Origin: Carex sylvatica
Taxonomy: Eukaryota > Streptophyta > Magnoliopsida > Poales > Cyperaceae
Length of the DNA stretch: 64,000 nucleotides
Direction: 5' to 3'
Assembly: GCA_964058845.1 (NCBI GenBank)
Contig: CAXKVR010000274.1
Span: forward strand, 2,501-66,500
In this document: positions 58,135 to 64,000 of the stretch, in pieces
Layout: each line of letters starts with the position of its first letter
How positions within the stretch are numbered: position 1 is the first letter of the stretch
Translations under genes and position numbers: made by a program
The notes under the pieces: model-generated
Told to the model about the DNA's origin: nothing
What the model saw: only the letters and a program-made list of their open reading frames with translations
Databases searched by the model: none

Positions 58135-59950
58135 TGATGCGCGTAAAGTGTACGCTAAAAAGTTTCAGTACAATGAGATGTATCTTTTAAACCTTAAATG
58201 CTTTTGAGTCTAATTGCAAGTGCACAATTATATCAAAGTAGTATTTGAGGTATCGATCCACAGAGAGTATGGAAAATACTTAGTTTTAAACCCTAAATAA
58301 TTAATTTCAGTAAATAATAATAAAGTAAAGTGCAATAAAGTAAAGTAAATGGGGGTTGTTTAAGTAATCCTAAAGTTTGGGTTCAATACCCAAAAGAGGA
58401 ATTTTAAACAATTAAAGTAAATAAAAGTAAAAGAAAAGTAATCGGTTTGCTTTCAAGATTTAAAGATCTAGGGGCCTTTGGTCTACAATCCCTTGCTAAT
58501 TCTATCTATTCGGTATTTGCTTGAATTCATGTATGATTTGACGAGGTTTCTAACCTAATATGTTATTAAGGGTCACTTTCGTGAATTAATAACGTGTCTA
58601 GGTAATTCGGACTTCACGATTAGGTCCTTCACCCTAGCTACCTAGACCATAAGCTCTTGTTAGTCTCTCCTCTCCTCGAGTATTGGTACTTCTCAATAAA
58701 GTCCATGATACCAATATCCGACTTGATTTGAGATGTCCTAATTAGGGTTTGACTTCACGGTTAGGTCCTTCACCAAGTCCCTAATCTTAATTTCTATAGT
58801 TCCGGCTTAGATTAAATTGGTTAGAATCTTAATCTAAACCTAGGATATTTGCATTCATAATTGGTACTATCCTATATGATCCTAGTCAATTTTAGTTCTT
58901 TTGAAACTAAAACGGGATACTACAATTCAAGTACTAACTATGTAATTAACACAAATTATAAAATCACAGAAATTAACAATCAAATCCCATATAACAATCA
59001 TAATAAAAGCAAATGACCAAATAAAATAGAATTAAATAAGTTCATGCATGATGACCTAAACCCCTAGAGAGAGAACTACTCCCTCTTGGAGAGATCCATT
59101 ACAAAAATTGGCAAAGTAAGAAGAAATGAAATAAAAGAAGCAATTACACCCTTTGACAAATCAAAGCCCTCTATCTTGCCGAATCTTGCTCCGGAAATCC
59201 TTCTTCTCCTTGCTTGAAAGCTTTCCTTCCTCCAGAATTTATCGCTAAGTGTGTGTAAAGAGAGAATGATGGTGTGTTGGTTGATGTGAGATTGAATGAT
59301 CGATGGTTTGGGAAAGGACTCTCCCTTTTATAGCCAAGGATTATGCCCGATTTAGAGGCTAGAAGGTGGGGTTAGTGGGTGCTCTGTTTAGCATTACTTC
59401 CCTGGCAAGTAAGTGTATTTCTGGCAGTAAAAACGCGTCCATAAAGCGCCAAAAATAGAAAAACTGTCAAACCGGGCAGTTATTGGCTTTCTGCGGGTCC
59501 AGTGCGGATGGATGACCCGCACTGCGGGTGGCTTCACCCGCACTGGGACAAGTTTCCTTATTTAACTTCTGTAATTTTCTCTGAGTGCGGATGGCTCTGC
59601 GGATGGATGACCCGCACTGCGGGTGGAATCTGCTCTTCTGAAGTTGCCGAAAGTTGGCCAAGTTCTGAATGCGGATGGGCTCATCCGCACTGGCATCAGT
59701 GCGTCCGCACTAGGCTCGGACTTTTCCTCTGCGTCTCGAGTGCGGCTGGATTGATCCGCAGTGCGGGTGGTTGATCCGCACTGGGGGGGTATTTTTGGTA
59801 TTTTGCACTATTTCCTGCATCGAAAAGCCAAATAACTGCAATAACTTGATTCTAGGTGTATTTTGATCACTTTATATAATAAATACAAGACAATTGGTGT
59901 TATTTCATAATAAAATCTAGATTAAATGTGTATATAATTTATGCTTATCA
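58135..59950 (-). repeat. Right LTR, the functional 5' LTR
   Basis: On the minus strand it runs from TGATAAGC (59950) to GCGCATCA (58135), then spacer, primer site and gag. 1,816 bases, same length as the left copy. Confidence 0.93.
59326..59332 (-). promoter_or_regulatory. TATA box of the right LTR
   Basis: Mirror of the left TATAAAA. It would drive transcription leftward through the primer site and gag-protease gene. Confidence 0.6.
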
Positions 59951-59955
59951 CTTTC
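59951..59955. repeat. Target-site duplication, right copy (CTTTC)
   Basis: CTTTC immediately after TTATCA, equal to 51966-51970. Confidence 0.85.
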
Positions 59956-62900
59956 CTGTGTTGGATATCTTAGGAATAGTGAGACTCCATCCATGGCAAC
60001 TGAACTCGCCCTGGAATGATAATATTTCGAGCTAAAGAATGATTTATTTCTCGTAAATAAGGAGAAAGCAAGCTCCAAAATAATAAGTATGGCATAGTTA
60101 GTCACACAATTAAGTACAATAACCTATACACTCACTACCTCTATACCGGCAAATTCGAGTTCGTAATTATGTTCTTTAAGTCACTATATAAGGCCTAAAG
60201 TTCACTACCATGATCAAGCCAGTCTGATGAATTGGAAGCTTCGTATCAGAGTTTAGGTGAATTAATTAAGCTAACATTCCATTTCAGTTTGAATCTGATC
60301 AGCAGAACATAGGTAGCTACTTTCGAAAATGCTTGTAAGTTGAAAATAAAAATGGTTTAGTCAACCTACCTGAATAACATTTTGAAAGGGCAGATTTTCC
60401 TGAAAGCAAGTCTACAAAAAATGAAGAAAGGGAAGGGCATGAAGCGAGTAGCTCTTTCGTGATATAATTTATCTTCTTGCTTACCATAATGGTGTGACCT
60501 TGGTTTCATCCCTTAGGCCATAACCATCTCTTTGTCACGAACTGTCAGCGCCCACTAATCGTACTTTCGTCTTCTTTGTAAGCTCCTCAAGGTATTGTAT
60601 ACCCAGCAGTAGTTGAAGTAGTGGAAGCCCGTAGATGAGCACTCGATTCTCCTTGACCGCGCACTTCTCACTAAACACCTGCCTAATCATAATCAAAGGC
60701 AATTATGACAGTCATTCATGTATTGACCAAAAATAACTACGAAATGGGAATGCAAAGCCTAGAAGCAGCTAGGGAACTCATGGAAAGTAGGCGTGTGAAG
60801 TCAGTAGGAATGAATAAGGAATGATTTTTTTCATATTTTAAGGAAATTGAACAAGGGAAAGCGGACAAAGACGCTGTCTCCGCATTGAAGTCAGAGCTTT
60901 GATCAACTACACTTATTCCCCGATCTATCTATCCGATTCCCACCCAGTGCTCTTCATCCTAACTGGTCATATCATTCAGTTCTGTACAAGACCAGGTAAT
61001 GCCCTATAACAATCAAAGATATACTTTCCCTAGCTGAAACTACTACTCTGACTGAAACTCTTTACTTCTCCTTTGCTTAGTCCTAACCCTATGTTTACTC
61101 TAGTCACAATCAACTCCTTGCCATATGATATCTAGTTTCCTGAGACTTGACCTAATCCGCCAGCTACTCCCAATGCCTACTACTTCACTATAGAAAGAAG
61201 CAAAGCCAATACCAGGTAGTTTATCTGCTTTACCCGATGACCCAGGTGACTTGTTTTACTAACTGTGCTATCCCAAGCTCTACTCTCCGGCGCTAGTTTC
61301 GGTCTACTTTGCCTACTGTTCTAACTGTCCTATGTTGCCTATGTTGAGTAGTCCTATGTTTACTAACCGACCTAGCCCATTCCCTATGTCGCCTATTCAA
61401 ATCCATGAAAAGACCCCCTTCTGTACAAGAAAGAAGCCCCAGGTAAAGCCTTTAGATTAATACTAAACCCTACTCTTATTTGACTAACTCTACTAACTGT
61501 CCTACTGTACACCTATAAGAAGAAAAGCATTGACATTAGTCATATATTGAATTCAAATAAATAAACATCCATTTCCTCACTCTTGACTAGTTTTCTTATC
61601 CCCATGCAACTACATTCCACCCTATGAAAGTCATTACATCTACTTTCACTCTGACCTCAGAAACTTATATGATACGAGTTATCCTTGAACCACGTTTGAA
61701 TATTCATATCATCCATTCTAATAAGAATGACATAGCAGAAGATCAAACACATATCCTGCTCGAACAAATCAATAAACTCACTGTTTTTTACTAAATAAAC
61801 ACTTTTGACAAGGGACCTTTTTTCTTCCTCGTATTCTAGTGGGTTACCTGCTTGACATATCCATTTCCTCATCTTATAGGAACGTTAGACCCGAAGAGAA
61901 GACATAAAGTCATGACACCTGCTTTCCCAAATCCATGTGCTAATTCCTAGGCATTTCTTAATAGCTACTCTCCCGGACATGAAAAGACAAGATCAATATG
62001 TCAGCTAGCTTACTAATACGGCAGCTGCTTAAACTCATGCTGTACCTACATATCTCATTTGGATATCCTTACCTATTGGCTATCCCAGGTGACCTTACAC
62101 CTAATGTACTAATGCCAAGCTTGAAACTCCTATGTAGAGGGAGCTATCTCGCCTATGTTTACGTTGCAATGCTAGTCCTCTGTTCTGTACCCTACTTATT
62201 TCCTATGGTGACTAATGCCAATTCAAAGTCAGAAAAGGAATTCCACTCCATTAACGAATAGTCAGTATAGAACTCTTTTATCCAAGACATACGTAATTCG
62301 TTGACATCCACTCATACATCCAAGCAAAGACCTATCCCTACTCTTTCCCTAGCCCCTGCTTGCCTACCTGACGTCGCCTACCCTATGTTCCCTTGGTTGG
62401 GTAAGCATCAATATAGGTTGCAAGGGGAAAGAAAGCATCAAGGAAGATCACGAGCGCCTATTGGCTTTCTTGCATATTCTACTCTCTAATGCATATTTGA
62501 CTTCGCCTAGCAATAATAGAGAGGCGGGCAGAGAGCCAGCTAATCCATATTTATGTAGAATGAATGTATGTGGATTGGACGGTAGATCAGGGCAAGTTCA
62601 AGAGCATGTGAAAGCATAACTAGTACAAAGACCCAGGCGAGATAGAACGGCAATTTCATTGAGAAGGTTTTGGGCTAGCAGAAGAGGGAAAGGCTATGAG
62701 TAATAGTTGCTTGTGGGTGCTGATGACGAGGTTCCTCAAGAGTTCCTTCTGCGAGCTGGCTTGACCTTGCAACAAAGAGTTTTCTTTTTTCGTCCATGAA
62801 ATTTGATTGCTCCCAACAAATACACAACAGTTGTGGACTTTCTTGTAGTCGGATCTCCAGCCCCCCATACGACTTTTAGTGAATTTAAAATCTACTAGCT

Positions 62901-64000
62901 CAGTAGGGAGAGTAAGAAGCTGCTATCATATGTCTAGAATAGTAGTTTCTTTATTACTTTATGTAAGCTGAACTCCCCTATCTATCATATAGCAGTGTCT
63001 TTGCTTGATAATACTATTCCTTTCTTACTCTGAATAGGAGTTGTCTTCTCTTCTAATGTCACTAAGAAAAAGACGCACATAGTGCATAAATAACTCTCTA
63101 ATAGGTATTCTTTTATGTAAAAAGGGAACTCTACGGTGATATGGAGTAGTAGTTTCAGCTTTTCTTTTAACGTTGTAAAATAAAGATAGTAGTCAAGAAT
63201 CAAAATATGTAGTAGTTGTGGGCAAGCAACATCACAAGTAATAAGCAAATGTAGGTAAAGTTAAGTAATAAGCATAACGGAAACTAGTAAAATGAATAGT
63301 CTAAAGTGAATTCAGTTTCAGAAGAAAGTGACCTTAGAATTCTCTACTTCTTTACTGGGTGGTCACTTCGGTCTTCTTCTTATGGGTAGGTAAGCTGCTA
63401 CCGGTGGGGCTTCTTCTACGCAAGATAGGTAGTATATTAGTCTCACTCTACTAGATACTATATAAGAAACTCAAGAAAGAGTAGTAGGAAATGCAGGTCA
63501 CCCACTTTGCGTAGATAGGGATGTATGTAAACCAATCTCTGCGTTTGTAAACCAGTATATGGGTTTAGGTCAAGCAGGTTGGCACTAGGCTAGGGAGGAA
63601 AAGAGAACTATGAGGAAATGCAGAAAATAGTAAAGAGGAGGGATATTGAAGTACACTTACTGGATATGAATAGGACTTTCTCCTTAATGAAATACAGAAG
63701 CTTAGTGACTAAGGTAACAGGACACTATAAGAAAGTAGATATGTGTTTTGTCTTCTCCTCTGGCTTATTACTGGGCATGTGCATGTAGTACCATTGGATG
63801 TACGGGCAGGCATTACGGCATTGGAAGTAGATCAAGTAGATCATGGATTGGGACTAGAATATGAAATGCTTTTCTTGTCTTCTTTTCTCGTCAGGTAAGA
63901 CTTGATTTCTGGTCTTTGGGTCAAATCCCTCTAAATTCTTACTATACCTTAACTCATTGGCAACACGTATTACTTTCTATTTATATAAGCAAACTTGCCT
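59956..64000. other. Mitochondrial-like text, no gene identified
   Basis: About 4 kb without a recognised gene. Frames at 59917-60105 (minus), 61657-61872 (minus), 61998-62261, 62301-62489, 62656-62868 (minus) and 62985-63248 (minus) have no known motif. Words such as CCTATGTT, CTTACTAAC and ACTAACTGTCCTA recur around 61.3-61.5 kb and also near 26.3 kb, so the two regions share a texture, perhaps a common mitochondrial source. Confidence 0.3.

Larger units (their letters stand above)
51971..59950 (-). mobile_element. Athila/Tat-lineage retrotransposon with inverted LTRs
   Basis: 7,980 bases bounded by CTTTC on both sides. Two 1,816-base LTR copies (51971-53786 and 58135-59950) are reverse complements of each other, so both outer ends are the same LTR end (TGATAAGC). 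On the minus strand the right LTR is followed by a six-base spacer, a tRNA-Asp primer site and a gag-protease gene, making it the true 5' LTR. The left LTR is the one in the wrong orientation. Reverse transcriptase, RNase H and integrase are absent, so it needed enzymes from another element. At least four mismatches over 1,816 bases imply a recent event. Confidence 0.88.

Noticed and set aside
51971..59950. Two independent opposite elements merged by deletion
   Set aside because: Would not be expected to leave identical CTTTC on both outer sides (about 1 in 1,000 by chance). Kept only as an alternative.
1..64000. CRISPR arrays, bacterial operons or rRNA genes
   Set aside because: None seen. 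The only regular short repeats are telomeric, and the tight cassette at 18-20 kb lacks bacterial ribosome-binding sites that I could recognise.

Overview
This window is the left end of a plant nuclear chromosome. It opens with 883 uninterrupted copies of the plant telomere heptamer CCCTAAA (the C-rich strand reads 5' to 3' from base 1, so base 1 is the chromosome tip). A 39-copy block of the variant CCATAAA follows, then about 57 kb of gene-poor subtelomere. The telomere type, eukaryotic introns in gene fragments, Ty3/gypsy and Ty1/copia debris and plant mitochondrial-type tRNAs all point to an angiosperm. I cannot name the species. A bacterial-type tRNA-Cys of the kind first described in beet mitochondria would suit Caryophyllales, but it is found more widely.

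Layout: 1-6548 telomere with variant block. 7.2-8.6 kb: remnant of a Ty3/gypsy reverse transcriptase and a fragment of a GFS12-like BEACH/kinase gene. 8.6-30 kb: mostly text that looks like plant mitochondrial DNA moved to the nucleus, with an initiator tRNA-Met at 10.1 kb, an unrecognised 235-residue frame, a tight minus-strand stack of five unknown frames at 18.2-19.9 kb, and at 20.2-22.3 kb a decayed Ty3/gypsy-like mosaic carrying three PHD-type zinc fingers and two integrase C-terminal modules. 30.5-32.8 kb: gypsy protease and copia RNase H remnants, the latter split by a solo LTR with a clear target-site duplication. 33.6 kb: group II intron-type reverse transcriptase fragment. 38.0-38.7 kb: HAK/KUP potassium transporter pseudogene. 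41.9-42.2 kb: copia integrase remnant. 44.1 kb: the bacterial-type tRNA-Cys. 48.6-49.2 kb: PPR pseudogene. 51.97-59.95 kb: a young Athila/Tat-lineage element. 60-64 kb: more mitochondrial-like text without a recognisable gene.

The strongest anomaly is the 7,980-bp element at 51971-59950. Its two 1,816-bp LTRs are nearly identical (four mismatches found by eye) but lie in INVERTED orientation, and the unit is flanked by a perfect 5-bp duplication CTTTC. It encodes a 967-residue gag-protease protein, has a tRNA-Asp primer site, and stops where reverse transcriptase should begin. Two TATA boxes point inward. The second anomaly is the PHD-finger/integrase mosaic at 20.2-22.3 kb.

No gene here works with a neighbour in a recognisable pathway. 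Apart from the tRNA genes and the gag-protease frame, every recognisable gene is a fragment or broken copy. Mitochondrial origin of the large featureless stretches is inferred from two tRNA genes and sequence texture only.
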